DNA from: Paenibacillus sp. UBA6285
GTDB lineage: Bacteria; Bacillota; Bacilli; Paenibacillales; Paenibacillaceae
DNA length: 5,690 nucleotides
Assembly (NCBI GenBank): GCA_002438345.1
Contig: DJUJ01000065.1
Coordinates: 40,339 to 46,028, forward strand
Direction: 5' to 3'
Part shown: positions 1 to 5,690 of the stretch, piece by piece
How the letters are laid out: every line of letters begins with the position of its first letter
Position numbering within the stretch: position 1 is the first letter of the stretch
Translations under genes and position numbers: made by a program
Notes under the pieces: generated by a model
The model's database searches: none
Seen by the model: the letters and a program-made list of their open reading frames with translations, nothing else
What the model was told of the DNA's origin: nothing

Positions 1-1446
1 GTCCCGGTCCTGCATCATCTCATCAACCGTCTTCACCTTCAGGCGAGCCGCGCCTTCATTGTTGGCATTTGTCGAAATAAGATCTCCGGTAGCCAAGCGT
101 TCCTTCGCTTTAGCAATGGCTTCGCTGTATTGAGGTAGCCATTGCTCCCCGGCCACAAGCATCTCATCGACCATCTGCCAGATTTCTTTCGGATTACATA
201 CTGCACCTACCAGCGGGTCCATCATAAAGGCTTGACGAAGTAGCTTATCATCGCCATGTACTGCGGCTTCAACAGCAAGACGTTGCACCGAAATGCTGAC
301 ATTGCACACTGCTGCAGGTCCAAGCGGCAATTCACCTACAAGCGGCATGGAGATTCCGTTCCGATCCACATACCCCGGCGCTTCTATGATCGCATCATCT
401 GGCAAATTAGAAATCACGCCATTGTTTACAGTGTTAAAGTGGCCTCTGTACACTCTGCCTGTTTCCAATCCTTCAATAATGAAAGATCCATGCTCTTCTC
501 CGCGATTCCTCACCGTATACTCCATTGCCGAGTCCTTCATCCAATTTGGAAAATCCGTTTCGAACCAATTCCGCCCTTCGGTGCAGACACGTAAATATCC
601 ACCAGTCTCACCATTAATCCAGCTTCCGAGATCGATCCAATCCATAATTTCATCGCTGCGTTTACGGTACCATGGCACATATTCACTAAGGTGTCCATTG
701 GATTCTGTACTGTAATATCCAAAGCGTCGTAGCATGTCAATCCGAACTTTTTCCGTGCGACTGAATTCCGGGTGACTCTCAAAGGCTTCTAGAAGACCTT
801 CGGTCAAATCTTCCCCCTTATGACTCGCCGAAATATACCAGGTCTGGTGATTGATGCCCGCACAGATGATATCGACTTCCGATTTCTTCAATCCATACAC
901 ATCAGCAATTTGTTGATGCCCATGCTGCACACCATGACACAACCCAATCGTGCGTACACCGCCATATTTGTTGCAAGCCCAAGTCAGCATAGCCATGGGG
1001 TTCGAATAGTTAAGTAGGAGTACATCTGGCGAAGCAGTCTCTCTAATATCACGGCAAATATTTAGCATTTCCGCAATCCCGCGTTGCCCATACATGATGC
1101 CTCCTGCACAAAGGGTATCCCCTACGCACTGATCGACTCCGTATTTTAGTGGAATATCCACGTCCGTAGCAAATGCTTTCAATCCACCCATACGAATAGT
1201 ACAAAATACGTACTTGGCATCCTTCAGCGCTTCTCGCCGATCCGTAGTCGCATGGATTTGAATATTCAATCCGTTCTCTTTAATATCACGTTGGCACAGC
1301 TCGGTAACCATCTCCAAGTTGTGACTATTAATATCCATAAATGAGACTTCAATATTTTTAAATTCCGGTACGGTTAGTAAGTCCCGCAACAATCCACGGG
1401 TAAATCCAATGCTCCCTGCCCCTACAAAAGACACTTTAAATGACAT
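1..1446 (-). CDS. melA: Family GH4 alpha-glycosidase (alpha-galactosidase/alpha-glucosidase, MelA-like), 3' end cut by window edge
   Basis: This open frame of 482 codons has no stop before the window edge, so the C-terminus is missing. GH4 enzymes are cytoplasmic and cleave glycosidic bonds by a redox route using NAD+ and usually Mn2+. The translation starts MSFKVSFVGAGSIGF, with the dinucleotide-binding GAGS at residues 9-12 and an acidic D38 after the second strand. NYSNPM (146-151), GLCHGVQ (168-174) and AGINHQ (196-201) carry the predicted metal ligands Cys170 and His200, matching in position those known in Thermotoga AglA. FGYYSTESNGH (242-252) matches a block conserved in MelA. The start is ATG at 1446, with GGAGG nine bases upstream. 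An in-frame ATG at 1455 abuts the GGAGG and is unlikely. E. coli MelA ends near the equivalent of residue 441, so this protein has a C-terminal extension of over 40 residues. The family is sure. The substrate (alpha-galactoside, alpha-glucoside or uronide) is not, and the symbol is family-level only. Confidence 0.9.
   Translation of the reverse strand, partial: MSFKVSFVGAGSIGFTRGLLRDLLTVPEFKNIEVSFMDINSHNLEMVTELCQRDIKENGLNIQIHATTDRREALKDAKYVFCTIRMGGLKAFATDVDIPLKYGVDQCVGDTLCAGGIMYGQRGIAEMLNICRDIRETASPDVLLLNYSNPMAMLTWACNKYGGVRTIGLCHGVQHGHQQIADVYGLKKSEVDIICAGINHQTWYISASHKGEDLTEGLLEAFESHPEFSRTEKVRIDMLRRFGYYSTESNGHLSEYVPWYRKRSDEIMDWIDLGSWINGETGGYLRVCTEGRNWFETDFPNWMKDSAMEYTVRNRGEEHGSFIIEGLETGRVYRGHFNTVNNGVISNLPDDAIIEAPGYVDRNGISMPLVGELPLGPAAVCNVSISVQRLAVEAAVHGDDKLLRQAFMMDPLVGAVCNPKEIWQMVDEMLVAGEQWLPQYSEAIAKAKERLATGDLISTNANNEGAARLKVKTVDEMMQDRD
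112..146. repeat. 10-bp perfect inverted repeat inside the GH4 gene
   Basis: AGCAATGGCT at 112-121 is the exact reverse complement of AGCCATTGCT at 137-146, separated by 15 bases. It lies within the coding region for residues around 435-445 and could form a hairpin in the mRNA. One arm, with the base before it, shares the nine bases TAGCAATGG with the leader palindrome of the same gene. It may be chance, since both arms encode ordinary residues. Confidence 0.5.
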
Positions 1447-1455
1447 CCTTATCAT

Positions 1456-1460
1456 CCTCC
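1456..1460 (-). promoter_or_regulatory. Ribosome binding site of the GH4 gene
   Basis: The minus strand reads GGAGG followed by nine bases and the ATG at 1446. This decides the start over the ATG at 1455, which touches the GGAGG directly. Confidence 0.85.
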
Positions 1461-1482
1461 AGTAATGAATTGGTTGTTCCTG

Positions 1483-1499
1483 TCCATTGTAGCAATGGA
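1483..1499. promoter_or_regulatory. 17-bp palindrome in the GH4 leader, candidate operator or RNA hairpin
   Basis: TCCATTG-TAG-CAATGGA is a perfect 7+7 inverted repeat around three bases. It lies about 15-31 bases downstream of the predicted transcription start and 23 bases upstream of the GH4 ribosome binding site. No T-run follows, so it is not a terminator. Its place suits a repressor operator or a short 5' leader hairpin. AraC-family proteins usually bind direct repeats upstream of -35, so a different regulator may be involved. Confidence 0.5.
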
Positions 1500-1504
1500 G
1501 CTGA

Positions 1505-1518
1505 GGAAAGCGTAACCA
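1505..1518. promoter_or_regulatory. Candidate cre site (CcpA catabolite repression) over the GH4 transcription start
   Basis: The plus strand reads GGAAAGCGTAACCA. Against the Bacillus cre consensus TGWAARCGYTWNCW it matches at all but positions 1 and 10, and keeps the central AARCG core. It lies just downstream of the predicted -10 and covers the predicted start near 1514, a standard place for CcpA repression in Firmicutes. Carbon-catabolite control of a GH4 glycosidase would be expected. The call is by eye and the two mismatches keep it tentative. Confidence 0.45.
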
Positions 1519-1520
1519 AT

Positions 1521-1550
1521 ATCATGACCTCTTTTGAATGAAGGTGTCAA
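1521..1550 (-). promoter_or_regulatory. Predicted sigma-A promoter of the GH4 gene
   Basis: On the minus strand a perfect -35 TTGACA (1545-1550) is followed after 18 bases by CATGAT (1521-1526), four of six matches to TATAAT. The predicted start is near 1514, giving a leader of about 68 bases. The promoter begins 14 bases past the araC-family stop and no terminator separates the genes, so GH4 may be transcribed both from here and by read-through. Confidence 0.6.
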
Positions 1551-1564
1551 CAATCCTAACCTAT

Positions 1565-2497
1565 CTATTGAAGATCCATCTCTTCATAGCTCCAGGAATG
1601 ACGTTCAGTGGAATTACGATATTCTACAGGCGTACAATCAGTGTATTTTTTGAAGAGGAGGTGAAAGTATTGTCTGCTACTAATTCCTACATAATCGGCA
1701 ATTTCAGCAATCGGAATATCGCTCTGCCCCAGCAGCATCTTCGCCTTTTCCATTCGCAGCATATTGAGATAATCACTTAGTGTCCGGCCCGTATGTGTCT
1801 TGAAAATACGATGTAGATATCCAGGATGCAGATTAACCGCGGCAGCGATATCTTTAACCTGAATACTCTGATCATAATTCTGATGCAGGAACTCGATACT
1901 CCGTCGCACATAGAGCTGAGAAGGCTGTTGGCTGGTATGAAGCTGATCCTGTCGCAAGCTAGATAATCGAAGCAGAAGCTCACAGAACAATAAGTCGACC
2001 ATACTTCCACCTTTCCCGCCACTTTGATCAAGCTCCAGTACAAGTCCCTTTAGAACATGATAGATTTCCTCGGGATCAGGCATGACTAGACTGGAAAAGG
2101 GAACCTGTAACCATTCAGCAAGGGCCTTTTCTTGCAGGGCAAGCTTGCCGATAGATGGAGCAACCCCTGTGTATTCCATAAATCCAAACTCCACATTCAA
2201 CATTCGACAGGGCGACCCATCCTCGACGATCAGTCTGTGAGGAACATTCGCATCGAGTATGATCAATTCTCCCCGCTTTAACCTAAATCTCTCTTCTTCA
2301 CCCGTTCTTGGATGTACATCTACGACACAGCTCCCTGAGATCAAATACATGATTTCGGTTGAATTATGCTGATGGTAAGACATACTGTAGTTGTTCCACT
2401 GTTTATAATAGTAAGCAAAAAAATGAGGACTATAATCCCCTTGAATTAATGACTGCTGAAAAAGACTCCCACTAAGGCTTAGATGTAAATTCGTCAA
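1565..2497 (-). CDS. AraC-family transcriptional regulator with N-terminal cupin sensor domain
   Basis: This 310-residue cytoplasmic DNA-binding protein is of normal length for the cupin/AraC class. The N-terminal sugar-sensing cupin spans about residues 25-105, with HQHNSTEIMYLISGS (42-56) and a later H87. The C-terminal AraC domain spans about 195-295 and holds two helix-turn-helix units, one around VKDIAAAVNLHPGYLHRIFK (214-233) and one around IAEIADYVGISSRQYFHLLF (263-282), closed by the typical TPVEYR (289-294). The start is TTG at 2497, because AAGGAG lies seven bases upstream and the cupin needs these residues. The stop is TAG at 1565. It is the gene directly upstream of the GH4 enzyme, so it probably controls that gene, the sugar transporter, or both. 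Such regulators are mostly activators in sugar operons. Its ligand cannot be read from the sequence. Confidence 0.93.
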   Translation of the reverse strand: MTNLHLSLSGSLFQQSLIQGDYSPHFFAYYYKQWNNYSMSYHQHNSTEIMYLISGSCVVDVHPRTGEEERFRLKRGELIILDANVPHRLIVEDGSPCRMLNVEFGFMEYTGVAPSIGKLALQEKALAEWLQVPFSSLVMPDPEEIYHVLKGLVLELDQSGGKGGSMVDLLFCELLLRLSSLRQDQLHTSQQPSQLYVRRSIEFLHQNYDQSIQVKDIAAAVNLHPGYLHRIFKTHTGRTLSDYLNMLRMEKAKMLLGQSDIPIAEIADYVGISSRQYFHLLFKKYTDCTPVEYRNSTERHSWSYEEMDLQ

Positions 2498-2504
2498 TCG
2501 ATCA

Positions 2505-2510
2505 CTCCTT
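2505..2510 (-). promoter_or_regulatory. Ribosome binding site deciding the TTG start of the AraC-family gene
   Basis: The minus strand reads AAGGAG, seven bases before TTG at 2497. The first in-frame ATG is 38 codons further in, at residue 39, beside the first cupin motif, and would cut into the cupin domain. Confidence 0.85.
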
Positions 2511-2533
2511 TCTTCTATTAAAATGTTAATCCA

Positions 2534-2563
2534 AGTGTATCTCCCAAACCACTTCTAAGACAA
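2534..2563 (-). promoter_or_regulatory. Weak candidate promoter of the AraC-family gene
   Basis: The only space for an araC promoter is the stretch of about 90 bases between the MCP terminator and the ribosome binding site. The best pair I see on the minus strand is TTGTCT (2558-2563), 18 bases, then TACACT (2534-2539), four of six matches each. The regulator may be weakly transcribed or need an activator, or the true promoter may differ. Confidence 0.25.
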
Positions 2564-2591
2564 GAAGAGCTACTTGAAGTCATTAAGTTAG

Positions 2592-2635
2592 AAAAAACGA
2601 GCAAAACTCCAATACACAGGAGAGTTACTCGTTTT
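2592..2635 (-). terminator. Rho-independent terminator of the chemoreceptor gene
   Basis: Read on the minus strand, AAAACGAG (2628-2635) pairs with CTCGTTTT (2594-2601). A further U-G pair, two A-U pairs and a four-base inner stem enclose an eight-base loop, and a run of six T follows. It begins 26 bases after the MCP stop. The opposite strand also ends in a T-rich stretch, so it could stop transcription both ways, although no plus-strand gene is seen here. It separates the MCP unit from the regulator unit. Confidence 0.88.
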
Positions 2636-2661
2636 ATTGTTTTACTATTAAGATTTAATTC

Positions 2662-4716
2662 TCATACTTGAAAAGAAACCATAGAGCGCTTAAGGTCTGC
2701 TGCTAAGCTCTCTAACTTTTGGGATAAGGCTACAAGCTCCTCACTTACAGTGAATTGCTGTGAAGACATAGAAGCTACCTCCTCCGTCGAAGCCGTCGTC
2801 TGTTGCACAATGGAACTGACACTCGCCATGGATTCACCTAATTGACGCTGAAACTCTATCAGTTCATGGATAGAAGCAGAGGATTCACTAATATGCCCCA
2901 TGAAGTGTTCCATTTCCTCTTTGACACTTGCAAAGATCGTCGACGACTCACGTACGGAAGAAATCTGTTCACGGAACTTTGGAGCGGTCTCATTGATATC
3001 TTTAACAGTGTTCTCAATGTGCAGACCAATCTCTTCCGTAATCTTCGAGACCGATTGAATCGACTCATTCGATTGGTTAGCGAGCTGTCTGATTTCATCA
3101 GCAATCACTATAAAGCCTCTGCCTGCCGCACCGGCTCTTACCGCTTCTATGGTAGCATTTAGAGCCAAAATATTGGTCTGCTTATTTACGGCAATCATAG
3201 GACTAAGAATACTGCGAATTAAATGAGTACTCTCTCTAAGCTTATTGGAGTTTTCTTGTATTCGATTGAACATCTCCACCGTAGATTCACTCTGCTCTAC
3301 TAGCAGTTTCATCAGCTCTGTACCCTGATCACTAACCTCAATAACTCGCTCCGCCGAAGCGTCCATTACTGTATTTAGTTCAGTCACTTCACTCATCTTG
3401 CTGCCAATGATTTCGACATTATGATGGCTACTTTCTGCTTCGACAGCGAGGCTGGCTGCTCCAAGTGCAATCTCACCCGTAGCGGAAGCAACCTCTCTGG
3501 CATGAAGTGAGGTTGTACCTGATGCTTTGACTAATTGTTCAGAAGTACCAAACACTTCATCCGCTGACATCTCACTCTGGCTTGCAAGCAGAGAAATTTG
3601 CTCCATCATTTTGTTAAAGCTGTGCCCAAGCCGGCCAATCTCATCCTTACCCTTAAAATTCGTTCGTACACGAAGGTTTCCTCGCTCGCCTTCTTCCATT
3701 AAGGTTGCTAGCATACCCAGAGGACGCCCAACCAATCGAACAAGTATATAACCAATTAATAGGGCTATCACAGCAGCTGCCAGCACCACAGAGAACGTGA
3801 TATATAGAAGCTTGTCCGCCGACTTCGTAAAATCACTGACTGGTGCATATCCCATGAGCGTCCACTTTGCAGTCGTTAAAGGTTGATAAACGACAAGCTG
3901 AGGACTTCCGTTCTCATCGGCTGCTGTAAATGAATGATTCTTTTCTACATCTTGTTCTTCTTTTACTTTTATGTAAGAGGGTTGACCCAGTTTAGCATTA
4001 TCTGCACCATAAACAATGTTACCATCTGTGTTCAAAATTTGAATCTCACCGGTAATTCCAATCTGAAGATTAGACAACATTTCAGTCATGGCCTTCCCTT
4101 TAACTTCGATCAGCATGTAGTACTCCGCTTCAGGATGCACTAGATTGCGAAGCAATCTCCCCATAGTTAAAGACGGTTCAGTATAAGCATCAAAGAAGCC
4201 CTTCTCACGAACCGGAAACCACACTGGCTCTCCTTTAGCATCTGCAATTTGTTTCAGTCTTTCATTAATGCCTTCATCACTACGAAGGCCACTAATGCCT
4301 GCAGATTTATACGATTCTGTTTCTTCCAAGCTCTTAGATACCAGTCTGACGCCATACATCCGCTCATCTGATCCTTTTACTAAGTCTAGCTTTCTACGAA
4401 TCCGATCTTCTGTGGCAACTTTGGCTACCGTTGTAAGTTCACCACTATTTATTTTTTCCAAATCACCTTTTAATGCGGAGTCGAGTGCAAATTGTCTTGA
4501 AAGCGCCTCATATTCTGTTAGAACAAAATCCAGCTTGTCCGCTGCTTGAACTACAGACTGTGAGAAGGCCGCGGCAACCTCATCAGTAATGATATCTTTG
4601 GCAGCATAATATGAAGTCAATCCTAGTACAGAGGATAAGAGCACTATGGAGCTGAATAGAATAACGAACAATTTCATTCCAACTGATCTAAATTGTAGAG
4701 TCCATAGCTTTTTCAT
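2662..4716 (-). CDS. Methyl-accepting chemotaxis protein (dCache-like sensor, HAMP, signalling domain)
   Basis: This transmembrane chemoreceptor of 684 residues senses ligands outside the cell and would act through CheW and CheA. Residues are numbered from the ATG at 4716. Membrane helix 1 is about 14-36. An extracellular region of about 260 residues follows, of double-Cache type by size and by [13 protein letters not shown] and the later GNIVYG stretch. Membrane helix 2 is about 304-328. HAMP spans about 328-380, with RPLGML and [14 protein letters not shown]. The signalling coiled coil follows, with its hairpin tip around 513-547 ([18 protein letters not shown], then [15 protein letters not shown]). 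An upstream in-frame GTG at 4725 lies inside the AGGGGGTGA ribosome binding site, so ATG at 4716, five bases after that site, is preferred. There is no C-terminal CheR-docking pentapeptide. It sits between transport and catabolism genes, but its ligand is unknown. Confidence 0.93.
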   Translation of the reverse strand: MKKLWTLQFRSVGMKLFVILFSSIVLLSSVLGLTSYYAAKDIITDEVAAAFSQSVVQAADKLDFVLTEYEALSRQFALDSALKGDLEKINSGELTTVAKVATEDRIRRKLDLVKGSDERMYGVRLVSKSLEETESYKSAGISGLRSDEGINERLKQIADAKGEPVWFPVREKGFFDAYTEPSLTMGRLLRNLVHPEAEYYMLIEVKGKAMTEMLSNLQIGITGEIQILNTDGNIVYGADNAKLGQPSYIKVKEEQDVEKNHSFTAADENGSPQLVVYQPLTTAKWTLMGYAPVSDFTKSADKLLYITFSVVLAAAVIALLIGYILVRLVGRPLGMLATLMEEGERGNLRVRTNFKGKDEIGRLGHSFNKMMEQISLLASQSEMSADEVFGTSEQLVKASGTTSLHAREVASATGEIALGAASLAVEAESSHHNVEIIGSKMSEVTELNTVMDASAERVIEVSDQGTELMKLLVEQSESTVEMFNRIQENSNKLRESTHLIRSILSPMIAVNKQTNILALNATIEAVRAGAAGRGFIVIADEIRQLANQSNESIQSVSKITEEIGLHIENTVKDINETAPKFREQISSVRESSTIFASVKEEMEHFMGHISESSASIHELIEFQRQLGESMASVSSIVQQTTASTEEVASMSSQQFTVSEELVALSQKLESLAADLKRSMVSFQV

Positions 4717-4721
4717 TAAGT

Positions 4722-4730
4722 TCACCCCCT
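4722..4730 (-). promoter_or_regulatory. Ribosome binding site deciding the MCP start
   Basis: The minus strand reads AGGGGGTGA, five bases before ATG at 4716. The GTG at 4725, which would add three residues, lies within this site and cannot use it. Confidence 0.75.
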
Positions 4731-4741
4731 ATGATGGAATA

Positions 4742-4780
4742 AGGGTACAGCCTTCCATTTCTGTACAAAGGCTGTACCCT
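4742..4780 (-). terminator. 13-bp perfect hairpin between permease and MCP: weak terminator, attenuator or 5' leader stem-loop
   Basis: AGGGTACAGCCTT (4742-4754) pairs perfectly with AAGGCTGTACCCT (4768-4780) around a 13-base loop. It begins 29 bases after the permease stop, which suits a terminator. On the minus strand, though, it is followed only by a short broken T stretch (TTATTCC), so termination is probably partial. The loop carries another CTGTAC, placed 11 bases from the copy in the stem. It ends only 11 bases from the MCP ribosome binding site, so MCP mRNA must pass through it or start in it. Confidence 0.5.
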
Positions 4781-4784
4781 GTTC

Positions 4785-4812
4785 ATTCTATAGTATGAAG
4801 CGAATTTGTTTA
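4785..4812 (-). promoter_or_regulatory. Candidate promoter of the chemoreceptor gene
   Basis: On the minus strand TAAACA (4807-4812, overlapping the permease stop codon) is followed after 16 bases by TAGAAT (4785-4790). These match sigma-A consensus at four and five of six positions. The predicted start is near 4778, inside the first arm of the hairpin. The sigma-D (motility) pattern was tested and does not fit. Confidence 0.4.
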
Positions 4813-5652
4813 CCCTTTACTAGCTCCTGCAGTCAATCCATCAACAAGCAGACGTTGCAAGAATACAAACAAAATCAAAATCGGGATAGAGATCAGAACA
4901 GCACCGGCAGAGAACAAGGTAAAGTTAGTGTTTTGGTTCGTGTTAACCATATCCCACATTCCGACTGCGACGGTCCAGTTCTCCTTCGTCCGCAAAATAA
5001 GTCTGGCAAAAATGAAATCCACCCAAGGACCGACAAACTGAGTCAGTGCCATGTAAGTGATCATAGGGCGTGACAATGGAAGAATAACTCGCATAAATAT
5101 CCCGAAATTGCTTGCCCCGTCTATTCGAGCCGCCTCATCCAAAGAACGAGGAATCGTGTCGAGGAAGCCTTTGGCGATAAAGGTTCCCCCCAGTGGCGCC
5201 CCAGCTGCATAAACGATAATCAAGGCAATATGTGTATCCAGCAAATTAAACTCTTTAAGGAGCATATAAATGGCAATCATACTCATAAAACCAGGGAACA
5301 TACCAAGGATCAGAACGGTGGATAACGCTGTTTTACGCGCTTTAAACCGGAATCTGGATACAGCATAACTGGTTAACAAGGTAAGAACTACACCGATAAG
5401 CATGGAGAAGATGGCTATTTTCAGTGTATTAGCATACCAAGTTCCAAACATATAACTCGGCGATGTGAACAATTCTCTGTAGTGATCGAAGGTGAATTGT
5501 TCAGGGATAAACGTTTTACTGTACAGTGATTTACCAGGCCGGAAAGAAGCAAATAAAATCCAGAGGGCCGGATAGAGTGCCGCTATCGACAAACCAATCA
5601 AGATGATGTAACTACCACTTAAGCGAATAAAGTTCGCGACCTTTCTGCTCAT
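4810..5652 (-). CDS. malG: Sugar ABC transporter permease, MalG-type
   Basis: This 280-residue inner-membrane subunit of a binding-protein-dependent sugar importer has the normal length for the MalG family. It has about six hydrophobic segments (near residues 13-36, 75-98, 108-131, 141-158, 197-216 and 247-268). The cytoplasmic EAA loop at 173-192 has E173, A174, A175, G179 and the closing ILP (190-192), and couples to the ATPase. The tail GLTAGASKG resembles the MalG/MdxG C-terminus, which points to maltose, maltodextrin or a similar oligosaccharide. The start is ATG at 5652, with AGGAGG ten bases upstream. The start overlaps the stop of the preceding gene as ATGA, indicating translational coupling with a MalF partner. 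No ATPase gene is in the window. A shared housekeeping MsmX-type ATPase is common in Bacillales but cannot be shown here. The symbol is family-level. Confidence 0.9.
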   Translation of the reverse strand: MSRKVANFIRLSGSYIILIGLSIAALYPALWILFASFRPGKSLYSKTFIPEQFTFDHYRELFTSPSYMFGTWYANTLKIAIFSMLIGVVLTLLTSYAVSRFRFKARKTALSTVLILGMFPGFMSMIAIYMLLKEFNLLDTHIALIIVYAAGAPLGGTFIAKGFLDTIPRSLDEAARIDGASNFGIFMRVILPLSRPMITYMALTQFVGPWVDFIFARLILRTKENWTVAVGMWDMVNTNQNTNFTLFSAGAVLISIPILILFVFLQRLLVDGLTAGASKG

Positions 5653-5690
5653 TGGATCATATCCTCCTCTTTGAATGATTTCGTCCGCTC
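5649..5690 (-). CDS. C-terminal end of the upstream permease (probable MalF-type), cut by window edge
   Basis: Only 13 codons and a TGA stop are visible, translating as ERTKSFKEEDMIQ. A basic-then-acidic tail of this kind is typical of MalF-type permeases, which normally precede MalG. The stop overlaps the next start in an ATGA, and the ribosome binding site of the MalG gene lies inside these codons. The assignment rests on position and this short tail. Confidence 0.65.
   Translation of the reverse strand, partial: ERTKSFKEEDMIQ

Noticed and set aside
256..782. Open frames of 81-140 codons on both strands within the GH4 region
   Set aside because: They overlap the long GH4 frame, which has clear family motifs. 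Their translations are low-complexity shadows with no recognisable domain or good ribosome binding site.
1447..1455. Upstream in-frame ATG start for the GH4 gene
   Set aside because: It directly abuts GGAGG, leaving no spacer. The ATG at 1446 has proper spacing and begins the expected N-terminal strand of the NAD-binding fold.
1538..2043. Plus-strand frame at 1538-1780 and minus-strand frame at 1777-2043
   Set aside because: Both are shadows of the AraC-family gene, whose domains account for the sequence.
2521..2528. TTTAAT as a -10 box for the AraC-family gene
   Set aside because: It would start transcription within or at the ribosome binding site and has no usable -35 at normal spacing.
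2842..4549. Several short open frames on both strands inside the chemoreceptor gene
   Set aside because: All lie inside the MCP frame, which carries continuous HAMP and signalling motifs. None has its own supporting signals.
4717..4725. Upstream GTG start for the chemoreceptor adding three residues
   Set aside because: The GTG is part of the AGGGGGTGA ribosome binding site that serves the ATG at 4716.
4796..4812. Possible cre or sigma-D motif upstream of the chemoreceptor
   Set aside because: GAAGCG here has only part of the cre core and several mismatches. The stretch downstream of TAAA does not match the sigma-D -10 GCCGATAT.
4795..5073. Plus-strand 92-codon frame at the end of the permease gene
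   Set aside because: Antisense shadow of the MalG-type permease, with no recognisable protein features.

Overview
The window looks like a carbohydrate-utilisation locus from a Gram-positive bacterium of the order Bacillales, most likely Paenibacillus or a close relative. The reasons are strong AGGAGG-type ribosome binding sites, TTG and GTG-context starts, a moderate GC content, a recognisably Bacillales-type MelA-like GH4 enzyme, a cupin-AraC regulator of the sugar-operon type, and a candidate catabolite-responsive element. The genus is inferred from sequence character, not from a search.

Every convincing gene lies on the minus strand, so the locus reads from right to left. At the right edge are the last codons of a probable MalF-type permease (5649-5690). 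Its stop overlaps the start of a complete MalG-type ABC sugar permease (4810-5652). An 84-base gap follows, holding a 13-bp perfect hairpin and a candidate promoter. Next come a methyl-accepting chemotaxis protein (2662-4716), a rho-independent terminator (2592-2635), a cupin/AraC-family regulator with a TTG start (1565-2497), and a 118-base regulatory gap. The last gene is an NAD-dependent family-4 glycosidase that runs off the left edge (1-1446, at least 482 residues). No gene-free stretch exceeds 300 bases, and I saw no RNA gene, CRISPR array, insertion sequence or attachment site.

A likely working model is that the permease pair, with a binding protein and an ATPase outside the window, imports an alpha-linked sugar. 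The GH4 enzyme hydrolyses it in the cytoplasm, and the AraC protein senses a ligand and controls one or both units. The GH4 gene seems to have its own sigma-A-like promoter, with a cre-like sequence over the start site and a 17-bp palindrome in the leader, so it may combine catabolite repression with specific control. The chemoreceptor sits between transport and catabolism genes, which hints at, but does not prove, taxis toward the same nutrient.

The gene families are ordinary. I see no clearly novel system. The points most worth a second look are the 13-bp hairpin placed so close to the chemoreceptor start that its mRNA must pass through it or begin in it, the layered control signals in front of the GH4 gene, and the GH4 active-site motif CHGV together with a C-terminal extension.
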